The notes: generated by a model from the sequence alone, not told the origin. Numbered from the stretch's first letter, positions 20,507 through 29,675 are shown. The stretch: DNA of 64,000 bases from Herbidospora cretacea (GCF_001570605.1 NZ_BBXG01000021.1:1-64000), one strand, 5' to 3'. Program-made: numbers and translations.

Positions 20507-21807
20507 AACGACAACCTCCTGGCGAGATCTGACTGGAAGACCAGGCGCGGATCGAGCTCCCTGCGCCGCTCCCGGAAGGCGGCCAGCCCCGGGTACATCA
20601 CCGGCAGCAGCTCGGGCCGCAGCCGCGAGTCCTTGGCCAGGTAGACCCGCCCGCCCGCCTCGGCCACCGCCTCGTCGAGCCGGTCGAGCAGCCAGGCCAG
20701 CCCCTTGGTGGTGGTCGGGAAGTCGAGCGCCAGCGACCACCCGGGCGTCGGGAACGACAGCCAGCCGCCGCTGCCCGGCCCGAACCGCTTGAGCACGGTC
20801 TGGAACGACGCGGCGTGGCTGCGCCTGATCCGTTCGACGATCTTCACGAGGGTCTGCTCGGCCCCCAGCGGCAGCACGAACTGGTACTGCACCAGCCCGC
20901 GCGGCCCGTAGAAGCGGTTCCAGTGGCCCACGCGGTCGAGCGGGTGGAAGAACGAGGCCAGCGGTCTGACCTGCACCGACTGGCGTTTCGCCGTCACGAA
21001 CAGGCCCCGGTTGACCAGGCCCATGGTGTGGCGGTTGAGCAGCCCGACCGGCAGGAACCCGGGGGAGGCCTCGAACGGCCGGGCCCGGAACGAGCGGGCC
21101 GCGCCCTGTCGCGCGTGGTCTGCCCCCTCGACGACGCCCCGGCCCTGCGGCGACAGGCAGTCGAGCCAGGCGGCGGTGTAGCGGTGGGCGACGTCGGCCT
21201 CGGCCAGCCGGGCCATCACCGCGTCGAGGTCCCGGCACTTCCAGGTGTTGACGATCATGCGGGAGGTCTCGATCGGCAGCAGCCTGATCGTGGCCTTGGT
21301 GATCACCCCGGTCAGGCCCATGCCGCCCACGGTCGCCCAGAAGTCGGGGTCGTCGTGGGTGAGCGTGCGGGTCACGCCGTCGGGGCCCAGCAGGTCGAGG
21401 GCGGTGACGTGGCGGCCGAAGGAGCCGTCGGCGTGGTGGTTGCGGCCGTGGATGTCGGCGGCGATCGCGCCGCCCACGGTCACCTGCCGGGTCGCCGGGA
21501 TGACCGGCGGGACCCACCCCTCGGGCACCAGCTCGCGCATGAGCCGGTGGAGGCTCACCCCGGCCTCGACCGTGACGTAGCCGTCGCGGACCGGGCCGAT
21601 CGCGGCCAGCGCGGTCATGTCGAGCACCATCCCGCCCGCGTTCTGGGCCGGATCGCCGTAGCTGCGGCCCAGGCCGCGCGCGATCACCCCGCGCCCGCCC
21701 GGGGCCAGGACCAGCGAGGCCAGCTCCGCCTCCGCCTCCGGCCGCAGCAGCTCGGCGACGCTCGGGGAGGTACGGCCCCAGCCGGTGAGGATCGTCTTGT
21801 TCGCCAT
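20503..21807 (-). CDS. dprE1: Decaprenylphospho-ribose 2-oxidase
   Basis: DprE1 is an FAD oxidase of the VAO/GlcD type that oxidises the 2-hydroxyl of decaprenylphospho-ribose. The 434-residue protein has the FAD-binding RGLGRSYGDPAQNAGG and HGRNHHADGSFGRHV motifs and the conserved YLAKDSR segment (Lys392 matching the mycobacterial active-site lysine). In the segment GWSLALDFP, Ala360 takes the place of the mycobacterial cysteine (C387) that covalent benzothiazinones attack. The ATG is preceded by GGAGAGAG. Presence of dprE1/dprE2 implies a D-arabinose-containing surface glycan in an organism that probably lacks mycolic acids; the end product is not known from this window. Confidence 0.92.
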   Translation of the reverse strand: MANKTILTGWGRTSPSVAELLRPEAEAELASLVLAPGGRGVIARGLGRSYGDPAQNAGGMVLDMTALAAIGPVRDGYVTVEAGVSLHRLMRELVPEGWVPPVIPATRQVTVGGAIAADIHGRNHHADGSFGRHVTALDLLGPDGVTRTLTHDDPDFWATVGGMGLTGVITKATIRLLPIETSRMIVNTWKCRDLDAVMARLAEADVAHRYTAAWLDCLSPQGRGVVEGADHARQGAARSFRARPFEASPGFLPVGLLNRHTMGLVNRGLFVTAKRQSVQVRPLASFFHPLDRVGHWNRFYGPRGLVQYQFVLPLGAEQTLVKIVERIRRSHAASFQTVLKRFGPGSGGWLSFPTPGWSLALDFPTTTKGLAWLLDRLDEAVAEAGGRVYLAKDSRLRPELLPVMYPGLAAFRERRRELDPRLVFQSDLARRLSL

Positions 21808-21871
21808 CGACTCTCTCCGTGATTGACCGATCGCGTCACGTTATCCCGGCTTTCGGGGGGAGGCGAGCACG

Positions 21872-21890
21872 CACCCGCCACGGGCGGGTG
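21872..21890. repeat. Hairpin between dprE1 and GT2 gene
   Basis: A perfect 8-bp dyad CACCCGCC-ACG-GGCGGGTG lies in the 194-nt divergent gap between dprE1 and the glycosyltransferase operon. No U-tract follows on either strand, so it is more likely an operator or a chance GC palindrome than a terminator. Confidence 0.3.
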
Positions 21891-22001
21891 ACCTGCGCCT
21901 CAAGGATGGGTCAAGAGATCGGCCGTGACTCACCGTGACCGGCAGGGTTGCGGGGTAAGCGCACCGTAACCACACCGTTCCGCCCGTTGGAGTTGCCCCG
22001 G

Positions 22002-22949
22002 ATGGCCGCCACCCTTTCGGTGATCGTTCCCGTCAGGGACGGCGAACGCCACATCGCCGACGCCCTGACCTCCCTGCGCGCCAACGCGCGGGCCGACTTC
22101 GAGTTCATCGTCGTCGACGACGGCTCGGCCGACGCGACCCGGGAGATCGCCGAGAGCTTCCGCGGCGACCTGCCGGGCCTGACCGTCATCGGCCGGGACG
22201 CCTCCTCCGGCGTCTCGGCGGCCCGCAACCTGGGCCTGTCGGCCGCGACCGGCGAATACGTCACCTACCTCGACGGCGACGACTGGTACGCCCCCGGCTA
22301 CCTGCCCCAGCTGGTCACCGCGATCGAGCGGCTCGGCTGCGACTTCGTCCGGGTCGACCACGTGCGGGTGACCGGCACCACCCGTGAGGTGCGCCGGGCC
22401 CCCGAGCAGCGGCGCGGCGTCGTCTTCAAGGCCCGCGACGGCATCACCGGGATGGGCCGCCTCGGCATGGTCGACTACCCGGTCCCGTGGGCCGGGATCT
22501 ACCGGCGCTCCCTCGCCGGCCAGGGGCTGCTCACGTTCGACCCCACCCTGGCCACCGCCGAGGACCGGGCCTGGGTGTGGCGGCTCCACCTCCACGCCGC
22601 CACCTTCGCCGTCGCCTCGCTGACCGGCGTGTTCTACCGGCGGGGCCTGAAGGCCTCGCTCACCCAGGTCGGCGACGAACGGCAACTGCACTTCATCGAC
22701 GCCTACCTCGGCGTCATCCACGACCTCGAAGGGGACGACCCGGAGCTGGTCCGCAAGGCGACGCACAACCTGTGCGCGCTGATCGCCTACCACCACAAGC
22801 TGCGCGGGCGGTTGAAGCCCGAGGTCGCGGCCACCTTCGCCACCCGGGCCACCGCCGCCCTGCGGGAGGTCCCGCCGGACGCCCTCGCGGTGGTCCTGCC
22901 GACGCTGGGCCATGCCCGCGAGAAGCTGCTCAGGAGGTTTCTGCCTTGA
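22002..22949 (+). CDS. Family 2 glycosyltransferase
   Basis: This 315-residue GT-A glycosyltransferase has the N-terminal LSVIVPVRDGERHIADAL, the nucleotide-sugar-binding IVVDDGSAD and the metal-binding YLDGDDWYAPGY. No membrane segment is evident. The ATG at 22002 lies 9 nt from TTGGAG and directly before the fold; an in-frame upstream codon at 21948 would add a tail of no known homology. It is the first of three overlapping genes (stop/start TTGA at 22946-22949), so it forms an operon with the polysialyltransferase-family gene and the GT2-TagF fusion. Donor and acceptor sugars cannot be told. Confidence 0.87.
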   Translation: MAATLSVIVPVRDGERHIADALTSLRANARADFEFIVVDDGSADATREIAESFRGDLPGLTVIGRDASSGVSAARNLGLSAATGEYVTYLDGDDWYAPGYLPQLVTAIERLGCDFVRVDHVRVTGTTREVRRAPEQRRGVVFKARDGITGMGRLGMVDYPVPWAGIYRRSLAGQGLLTFDPTLATAEDRAWVWRLHLHAATFAVASLTGVFYRRGLKASLTQVGDERQLHFIDAYLGVIHDLEGDDPELVRKATHNLCALIAYHHKLRGRLKPEVAATFATRATAALREVPPDALAVVLPTLGHAREKLLRRFLP

Positions 22950-24238
22950 AAACCCAGCTCTTCTACTGTTCGACGTTGTTCGGCGCGATGACGCTGGCCG
23001 CGGCCATCGACGCCGGACTGTTCGGCCCGGCCGGGCGGCGCGTGCTGCTCGTGTCGAACAACGTGGCCGTCCCCGAGCTGATCGCCCCCCTCCACCGGAC
23101 GCCCGCCTTCGACGCCATCGGCGACCGGTTCGACCACGTGCACTTCTGGAACGAGCTGATCGCCCCCTACCACCCCGTCCGCGTGCGGGTCAGGCCCGAG
23201 CAGGGGCCGCTGCTGCGGCGGCTGCTCACCCAGCGGCTGCTCGACGGGCACGCCCCCGACGAGCTGATCGTCGAGTCGATCGGCGCCTACCCGGCGCGCG
23301 GGCTGGCCGAGATCTTCTCCGGCTGCCCGATCACGGTCTACTCCGAGGGCCTGATGAGCTACGGCCCGACCCGCGACGCCATCCCCGGCGACCTCGGCGC
23401 AAGGGTCGAGCGGCTGCTCTACCTCGACCTGATCGAGGGCATGCGGCCGCTGATGCTGTCGGAGCACAAGGTCCCGGCGGTGGCGGTGCCCGACGTGGCC
23501 TTCCGCGACATCGTCGGCAAGGTCAGCGCGGTCACGCCCGTCGGCGGGCGCGGCGGCGCGCTGCTGCTCAGCCAGTACATGTCCGACGCCAAGATCATCT
23601 CGTGGGAGGAGGAGGAGGCGATCCACGCGGCGATGCTGCACGGCGTCGTCGCCCGCGGCTTCACCACGGTCCGGTTCAAGCCCCACCCGTCGGCCGGCCG
23701 CCGCCAGGTGCGCGGCATGACGGCGCTGGCCGAGTCGCTCGGCGTGCAGCTCAGCGTGGTGCCCGAGTCGGTGCCGGCCGAGACGTGCTTCGCCGCCTAC
23801 CGGCCCGACCTGGTCGTCGGCACGTTCTCCACCGGCCTCATCACCGCCCGCCACTACTTCGGCATCCCGGTCGCCACGGTCGGCTGCCCGCGCGTGCTGG
23901 AGCGGCTGCGGCCCTACGAGAACAGCAACCGGGTCGCCCTCACGATCGTCGACGCGAGCGTGCCCGAGCTGACCAAGGTCGGCGCGCTGGTCCCGGCCCC
24001 GGTGGCGCCCGACCTGCTGCCCCGGCTGGTCGAGGGCGTCGTCTACTGCGCGCAGCGCAAGCGGATGCCGCACCTACGGGCCAGCGCCGAGGCGGCCGTC
24101 CGGGAGCTGCCCAAGGAGCTGCGCTGGCGCTACTTCCCGCGCCGCCGCCTGGTCCAATACGGCCTGGTCAAGAAGCCCGTCCGGCTGCCGCTGTGGCGGC
24201 GGGCGCTGCGGTTCGCGCGCCGGCTGGTGGGCGTATGA
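22946..24238 (+). CDS. Polysialyltransferase-family glycosyltransferase
   Basis: This 430-residue protein resembles the bacterial alpha-2,8-polysialyltransferase family (GT-B fold, PF07388 type). It shows the family's three diagnostic sites: an acidic-Gly motif in YSEGLMSYG (about residue 130), the HP motif in FKPHPSAG (about 243) and the serine motif in GTFSTGLI (about 291). In characterised members these bind CMP-sialic acid and catalyse transfer. No sialic acid or CMP-sugar synthesis genes are in the window, so the donor may be another nonulosonate or a different sugar. The TTG start has AGGAGG 8 nt upstream and overlaps the previous stop; its own stop overlaps the next ATG (ATGA). Confidence 0.72.
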   Translation: MKTQLFYCSTLFGAMTLAAAIDAGLFGPAGRRVLLVSNNVAVPELIAPLHRTPAFDAIGDRFDHVHFWNELIAPYHPVRVRVRPEQGPLLRRLLTQRLLDGHAPDELIVESIGAYPARGLAEIFSGCPITVYSEGLMSYGPTRDAIPGDLGARVERLLYLDLIEGMRPLMLSEHKVPAVAVPDVAFRDIVGKVSAVTPVGGRGGALLLSQYMSDAKIISWEEEEAIHAAMLHGVVARGFTTVRFKPHPSAGRRQVRGMTALAESLGVQLSVVPESVPAETCFAAYRPDLVVGTFSTGLITARHYFGIPVATVGCPRVLERLRPYENSNRVALTIVDASVPELTKVGALVPAPVAPDLLPRLVEGVVYCAQRKRMPHLRASAEAAVRELPKELRWRYFPRRRLVQYGLVKKPVRLPLWRRALRFARRLVGV

Positions 24239-27174
24239 GCCAGCCCGCGAACCGGCCGACCCTTTCCGTCGTGGTGCCCTTCCACGACGTGGCGCCGTTC
24301 CTGCGCCGCTGCCTCAACTCGCTGGCCAAGCAGCGGCTCAAGAGCATCGAGTACATCCTGGTCGACGACGGCTCGACCGACGGCAGCGCGGTCATCGCCA
24401 AGGAGAGGGCCGCCGCCGACCCCCGGTTCACCCTGATCGAGCAGGAGAACCAGGGCCTCGGGCCCGCCCGGAACGCGGGGGCGCGGGCGGCCCGGGGCAC
24501 CTACCTGGCCTTCGCCGACGGCGACGACACGCTGCCCCGCACGGCCTACTCGACGCTCGTCGGCAGCCTGGAGGCCACCGGCTCCGACCTGGCCTGCGGC
24601 AACGTGAAGCGGATCGTCAGCGGCAAGCTGCGGCCCTCGGCCGGGCACGCCGAGGCGTTCGCCACCACGATCACCGGCACCCACATCCGCCGCCACGGCG
24701 CGCTGCTCGGCGACCGGACCGTCTGGAACAAGGTCTTCCGGCGCGAGTTCTGGGACCGGCACGACTTCACCTTCCCGGCCCGCACCTACGAGGACTCGCC
24801 GGTCACCATCCCGGCGCACGTCCTGTCGGGCTCGACCGACGTCCTTGCGGACGTGGTCTACCACTGGCGCGTCCGGACCGGCTCGATCACCCAGCGGCGG
24901 ACCGAGCCGGGCAACGTGCTCGACCGGCTCGCCTCGATGCGGGACGTGTCGGAGTTTCTCAAGGACCGCGCGCCCCGCCTGTGGGCCCGGCACGACCTCC
25001 AGGTGACCGAGTTCGACCTGTCGTTCCTGCTGGAGTCGCTGGAGACGGCCGAGGGCGAGGAGCAGGAGGCGCTGCTCGACTCGCTCGCCGAGACCCTCGG
25101 CGTGCTGCACCCGAAGGCGATCGCGAGACAGCCGTCGATCCGGCGGCTCGAACTCCACCTGGCCGCCAACCGGATGGTGTCCGAGCTCCGCGAGGTCCGG
25201 ATGTTCCGCCGCGCCTCGCTCGGCGACGCCGGCGCGGTCCGCCACGGCTGGTTCTCGCGCCGCCGCTGGTACATGGACTACCCGTACCTGCGCGACCCCG
25301 CGAAGGGGATCCCCGACTCCGTGTACGACGCCAAGGTCGACATGGAGCTGAAGGCGGTCGTCGACGGCGTCGAGATGGACGGCTCGACGATGACCGCCCG
25401 GGGCTACGCCTACATCACCCATCTCGACAGCTCCCGCGACACGGTCGACCTGTGGCTCCAGCGCGAGGGCGTCAAGCTGCCGCTGGAGGTCAGGCGGGTG
25501 AAGCGGATGGACGCCACCGCCGACTCCGGCCAGTCGGCGACCTGCCACGACGACGCCGGGTTCGAGGCGTCGATCGACCTGGCCGGCGTGCCGCGCGGGC
25601 GCTGGACGCTGCACTGCTCGGTGACCAACACCACGGTCGTCAGGAAGGGCGTGCCGCAGGCCCATCCGGACACCGGATATCGGCGCTATCCCGTCGGCGG
25701 AGCCCATCAGCCGATCCTGACCGAAGACGGGCTGGTTCTGCGGCGGCCGGCCAAGGACCGGGGCCACGCCTGGATCGAGTGGAGCGGCGACCGGATCGCG
25801 GTGCGGACGCGGAAGATCCAGCCGCTCGTGTTCCAGAAGACCGTCCACCGGCCCGGCGACGACGGGCGCGTCCTGATCACGCCGCCCGCCCGGGTGGGCG
25901 TCTGGCGCATCAGGAAGACCGACGGCACACCCCTTCGCCTGCGCGTGGGGGTGTCGCCGTCTCCGCACCGGATCGGGGTGCACCGGGTGTCGTTCCGTAC
26001 CGAACTCGAAGGGGAGGTCCTCGTGGTGGTGCAGCCCGCGCTGGAGGACGACGAACGCGGCCGCTTCGCCGAACGCCGCCTCCGGGGGACCGCGAAGCAC
26101 TTCAGGAAGAGCGCCATCCGGCAGACCGTCGTCTTCGACGCCTACGGCGGCCGGCTGGCCTCGTGCAACCCGCGCGCGATCTTCGACGAGATGCGGTCGC
26201 GCGACCTGCCGCTGGAGTACGTCTGGGTCACCCGCGACGGCTCGTTCGACACGCCGGAGGACTCCCGGGTCGTCCTGCACGGCTCCAAGGAGCACGAGCA
26301 CGCGCTGGCGACGGCGCGCTACCTGGTCGGCAACCGCACCCAGCCGAACTGGTACACCAAGCCGCCGGGCCAGACCTACCTCCAGACCTGGCACGGCACG
26401 CCGCTCAAGAAACTCGGCCACGACCTGCGCGACCTGCCGTTCCGGCGGACCGAGCTGCTCGACTGGATGGCCCGCGACGTGCCGCAGTGGGACCTGCTGA
26501 TCTCCCCGAACCCGTTCTCGACGCCCATCATGCGGCGCGCGTTCGGCTACCGGGGCGTGGTGCTGTCGACGGGCTACCCCCGCAACGACGCGCTGTTCTC
26601 CGCCGACCGGGTCTTCCAGATCAGGAAGCGGCTCGGCGTCCCGCCGGGCAAGAAGGTGGTCCTGTACGCCCCCACGTGGCGCGACGACCTCCACCGGGGC
26701 AAGAAGCGCCGCCTGGAGATGGAGCTCGACCTGGCCCGCATGCAGTTCGCCCTCAAGGACCACGTCGTGCTCGTCAGGGCCCACCACCTGATCACCGACC
26801 GGCCCAAGGTGCCCTCGCCGGCGATCGACGTGACCGGCTACCCGGAGATCGCCGACCTCTACCTGGCGGCCGACGTGCTGGTCACCGACTACTCCTCGGC
26901 GATGTTCGACTTCGCCTGCACCGGCAAGCCGATGGTCTTCTTCACCTACGACCTGGAGCGCTACCGCGACACGCTGCGCGGCTTCTACTTCGACTTCGCG
27001 CAGGAGGCGCCGGGCCCGCTGACGCGGACCACGGACGAGACCATCGAGGCGATCAGGGAGGCGGCGGTGCCGCCGAGCTACTGGGCGTTCCGCCGGAAGT
27101 TCTGCCCGTGGGACGACGGGAGGGCGTCGTCCCGCGTGGTCGACATCCTGCTCAGTGGCTTTCGAACGGAGTAG
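24235..27174 (+). CDS. Fused GT2 glycosyltransferase and TagF-like glycerophosphotransferase
   Basis: This 979-residue two-enzyme protein has an N-terminal GT2 domain (about 8-240) with YILVDDGSTDG and FADGDDTLPR. A central region (about 310-600) is predicted beta-rich and may bind glycan. The C-terminal CDP-glycerol:poly(glycerophosphate) glycerophosphotransferase domain (about 620-979) has TYLQTWHGTPLKKLGHDL (catalytic-type histidine, about 713), VLYAPTWRDD and VLVTDYSSAMFDFA (about 880). TagF-type enzymes add polyol-phosphate units during teichoic acid synthesis. The fusion would couple a glycosyl and a phosphopolyol transfer, suggesting an alternating repeat unit. It is the last gene of the three-gene operon and overlaps the convergent Stealth gene by 23 nt. 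A second, diverged fusion is at 33196-35934. Confidence 0.85.
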   Translation: MSQPANRPTLSVVVPFHDVAPFLRRCLNSLAKQRLKSIEYILVDDGSTDGSAVIAKERAAADPRFTLIEQENQGLGPARNAGARAARGTYLAFADGDDTLPRTAYSTLVGSLEATGSDLACGNVKRIVSGKLRPSAGHAEAFATTITGTHIRRHGALLGDRTVWNKVFRREFWDRHDFTFPARTYEDSPVTIPAHVLSGSTDVLADVVYHWRVRTGSITQRRTEPGNVLDRLASMRDVSEFLKDRAPRLWARHDLQVTEFDLSFLLESLETAEGEEQEALLDSLAETLGVLHPKAIARQPSIRRLELHLAANRMVSELREVRMFRRASLGDAGAVRHGWFSRRRWYMDYPYLRDPAKGIPDSVYDAKVDMELKAVVDGVEMDGSTMTARGYAYITHLDSSRDTVDLWLQREGVKLPLEVRRVKRMDATADSGQSATCHDDAGFEASIDLAGVPRGRWTLHCSVTNTTVVRKGVPQAHPDTGYRRYPVGGAHQPILTEDGLVLRRPAKDRGHAWIEWSGDRIAVRTRKIQPLVFQKTVHRPGDDGRVLITPPARVGVWRIRKTDGTPLRLRVGVSPSPHRIGVHRVSFRTELEGEVLVVVQPALEDDERGRFAERRLRGTAKHFRKSAIRQTVVFDAYGGRLASCNPRAIFDEMRSRDLPLEYVWVTRDGSFDTPEDSRVVLHGSKEHEHALATARYLVGNRTQPNWYTKPPGQTYLQTWHGTPLKKLGHDLRDLPFRRTELLDWMARDVPQWDLLISPNPFSTPIMRRAFGYRGVVLSTGYPRNDALFSADRVFQIRKRLGVPPGKKVVLYAPTWRDDLHRGKKRRLEMELDLARMQFALKDHVVLVRAHHLITDRPKVPSPAIDVTGYPEIADLYLAADVLVTDYSSAMFDFACTGKPMVFFTYDLERYRDTLRGFYFDFAQEAPGPLTRTTDETIEAIREAAVPPSYWAFRRKFCPWDDGRASSRVVDILLSGFRTE

Positions 27175-28678
27175 GGATCGGGTAGTAGGCGTCGAGGAAG
27201 CGGGCCAGGGCTGAGTCCTGGTCCGCTGTCGTCGGCGCCGTGTCGTTGAGGCAGAAGGCGTCGTGCTCGCGGTTGGCCAGCATGCGGCGCAGCTTGCCGG
27301 GCGTCTTCGGCAGCGCCAGGTCGACATAGGTGTAGTCGATCTGGCCCGGCACCGCCCGGCCGGTCAGGTAGCCGTAGTAGTGGGCCAGCGACGAGGCCGT
27401 CGAGATGTCGCTGGAGCGCCGGAACCGGCTCGCCGAGACGTCCTTGAACGCCGCCGGGAAGCAGCTCTCCAGCTCGAACAGCAGCGACCGGCGCAGCGCG
27501 TAGGGCACGTGCTTCATCTTCTGCGTCAGCGTGCGCCCGCAGAGCTCCTCCAGCATCCGGCGGTTGTTCATGCCGGCCTGGTGGACGGGGTTGTCCTCGT
27601 TCAGCGTGAACGGGACCTGCGCGATCGACGGGAAGAACCGGGTGATGCCGTTGCCCTCGAAGAACGTCTCCGGGTAGAGCACCTTGCCCAGGAAGAAGTC
27701 GTCGTTCAGGTAGAGGAAGTGCTCCGACAGCCCCTCGATGTGGTGCAGCCGCGACTCGATCGCGTGGCTGTTGAACACCGGCAGCACCGAGGCGTCGGCG
27801 AAGATCTCCCGGTGGTCGACCACCCGGATCCGGTCGCTCTCCACCAGCCACGACGGCTTCTGCTGGTCGGTGACGATGAAGACGTTCCTGATCCAGGGCG
27901 CGTACGTCATCAGCGACCGCAGCGAATAGCGCAGCTCGTCGCGGCTGACGAACCGGGCCTCGCTCGTGGCCAGGTCGGACAGCCCCCCGGTGAGCGCCAG
28001 CTCCTTGCGGGCCCGCCACGCCGGGTCGTTCCCGTCGACCCAGGTGTAGACCGCGTCGATCGGGAAGTCGACGTCGTCGACCAGCCGGCAGGCGAACTCC
28101 GGGCGCGTCGGATAGAGCCGCGCGCTGTCGGAGACGAGCCGGTTGAACAGCGTCTCCGGCGCGTCGACGGTCTCCTCGTGGACCGGCACCGCCTCGCACA
28201 CCCGGTTGGGCCGCGGCGCGACCAGCATGTCGCCCTCACGCGACCAGAACTCCAGGTCGACGCCCGACTCGGGGCCGAGCGTGAGCGTGCGCGACGGGCT
28301 CGCGTAGTAGAGCCACAGGCGGACCGCCTTGGCGTCGCCCATGTCGCTGCGGCGCAGCTGCCGGACCTTGCCCAGCTCGCCGACCTTGTGGCGGCCTCCC
28401 GGCAGCCTGGCGCCGTAGAGCCCGTGGCGGGCCAGCGACGTGATGGCCCGTTGTCGGTACGACACGCGCACCGCGATGACCGGTGGACGGCCGCGCATGG
28501 GCCGTACACAGAAGAACGGAATGGCCGACCCGGACAGTGACCGGCAGATCAGGTCGAAAGTCTCTCGCGAAGCCTGTGCGGGACTGGCGTCCTGCCTGAT
28601 CAGAGCCACCTTGGGCGGCATCGGCTCGCGCGCTGTCAGGCGGCTGTGAAGCTGTCGGTACAACGTAGACACCGGCAT
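27152..28678 (-). CDS. Stealth-family sugar-phosphate transferase
   Basis: This 508-residue protein has the Stealth conserved regions: CR1 (FPIDAVYTWVDGNDPAW, about 205-221), CR2 (about 245-350, with RDELRYSLRSLMTYAPW and HFLYLNDDFFLG), CR3 (about 365-420) and a CR4-like C-terminus. Stealth proteins (relatives of GlcNAc-1-phosphotransferase and meningococcal capsule polymerases) move hexose-1-phosphate to a sugar hydroxyl, producing phosphodiester-linked glycans. An N-terminal extension of about 200 residues precedes CR1. The ATG at 28678 follows GGGGGGAG. Its position among TagF-like and CDP-alcohol enzymes points to a phosphoglycan. Confidence 0.86.
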   Translation of the reverse strand: MPVSTLYRQLHSRLTAREPMPPKVALIRQDASPAQASRETFDLICRSLSGSAIPFFCVRPMRGRPPVIAVRVSYRQRAITSLARHGLYGARLPGGRHKVGELGKVRQLRRSDMGDAKAVRLWLYYASPSRTLTLGPESGVDLEFWSREGDMLVAPRPNRVCEAVPVHEETVDAPETLFNRLVSDSARLYPTRPEFACRLVDDVDFPIDAVYTWVDGNDPAWRARKELALTGGLSDLATSEARFVSRDELRYSLRSLMTYAPWIRNVFIVTDQQKPSWLVESDRIRVVDHREIFADASVLPVFNSHAIESRLHHIEGLSEHFLYLNDDFFLGKVLYPETFFEGNGITRFFPSIAQVPFTLNEDNPVHQAGMNNRRMLEELCGRTLTQKMKHVPYALRRSLLFELESCFPAAFKDVSASRFRRSSDISTASSLAHYYGYLTGRAVPGQIDYTYVDLALPKTPGKLRRMLANREHDAFCLNDTAPTTADQDSALARFLDAYYPIPTPFESH

Positions 28679-28804
28679 GGCTCTCCCCCCGAAGAATGCG
28701 GCGACCCTACCGGACGCCTGAGCGCGTTGGCGGGGGCTTTGCCCACGTCAGGGCAATGGTCAAGAAGTGGCAACGAGATGCTCTGGGGAGCCCAGAAGAA
28801 CCCG

Positions 28805-28838
28805 TTGACGACTACTCGGCGTAGTCATTCTTACGTTC
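28805..28838 (+). promoter_or_regulatory. Promoter-like region with dyad before CDP-alcohol transferase
   Basis: A TTGACG -35-like hexamer (28805-28810) lies 28 nt upstream of the ATG. The dyad GACTAC-TCGGC-GTAGTC (28810-28826) overlaps and follows it, where an operator would block polymerase. No good Shine-Dalgarno sequence is seen before the ATG, and a clear -10 at standard spacing is lacking. Confidence 0.35.
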
Positions 28839-29675
28839 ATGGGGGGCTTCACGCTCGACGACATACTGGCGACGCGCAAGCCACGGGACTCCTGGTGGAC
28901 CGTCTTCGCGGTCGACCCGGTCGCGTGCCGGCTCGCGCTCCTGACCGCCAACCACACCTCGATCACGCCCAACGGGCTGACCGGCCTGTCGATGCTGCTC
29001 GGCGTCGTCTCGGCCGCGTCCTTCGCGGCCGGTTCGCTGGCCGCGGGCGCGGCGCTGTTCTACCTGAGCTTCACGGTCGACTGCATGGACGGCAAGATCG
29101 CCCGGCTGAAGGGGACCGGATCCCCATTCGGTCTCTGGCTCGACTACGTGGGCGACCGCCTGCGGGTCGGGGCGTGCGCGTTCGGCTTCGCGCTGGGCCA
29201 GGGCGGCGTCGAGTCGCTGTGGCTGGCGGCCGGGATCGTCTCCCTGGATCTGTTCCGGTACGTCAACGGCCCCCAGCTCCTCAACGTCAGGGAGGCGGCC
29301 CGCAACCGGGTCAGGGCGGCCGGCGGCGACCCGGTGTTCGTCGAGGACGTCCTGCTGGCCAATCCACTGGCCGACCCTCGGGACGCGTCCATCGTCGATC
29401 TCCAGTCGGCCTTCCGCCGCAGATTCCCCTGGTTCGACCGGTTCCGCCTGTTCCTCGGGCGGCGCCGGGTCCGGACCCATCTCATGAGCGGCATCGAGTT
29501 CCACGCGGCGATCTTCGTCATCGCGCCCCTGTTCGGGGTGGCCGCGATGTTCTGGACCGCGCTCGCCACGGGCGCGCTGCTGGCCGCGTTCGAGGCCGCT
29601 CTCGTCTACCGCACCTGGCTGGCGGCCCGTGAGGCCGACCGGGTCGTACCGGAAAGGGTGAAAGTGCTTGTCTGA
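28839..29675 (+). CDS. CDP-alcohol phosphotransferase family membrane enzyme
   Basis: This 278-residue membrane protein contains the complete CDP-alcohol phosphotransferase signature: Asp81, Asp84-Gly85, Ala88-Arg89, Gly98, Asp102 and Asp106 within VDCMDGKIAR...WLDYVGDR. The family condenses a CDP-activated alcohol with an acceptor alcohol (inositol, glycerol phosphate and others) with loss of CMP. An insert of about 100 residues between the early and late hydrophobic parts is unusual for classical phospholipid synthases. The stop overlaps the sulfotransferase start by 8 nt, so the genes are coupled. A product for surface-glycan assembly is more likely than a bulk phospholipid, but that is inference. 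Confidence 0.83.
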   Translation: MGGFTLDDILATRKPRDSWWTVFAVDPVACRLALLTANHTSITPNGLTGLSMLLGVVSAASFAAGSLAAGAALFYLSFTVDCMDGKIARLKGTGSPFGLWLDYVGDRLRVGACAFGFALGQGGVESLWLAAGIVSLDLFRYVNGPQLLNVREAARNRVRAAGGDPVFVEDVLLANPLADPRDASIVDLQSAFRRRFPWFDRFRLFLGRRRVRTHLMSGIEFHAAIFVIAPLFGVAAMFWTALATGALLAAFEAALVYRTWLAAREADRVVPERVKVLV

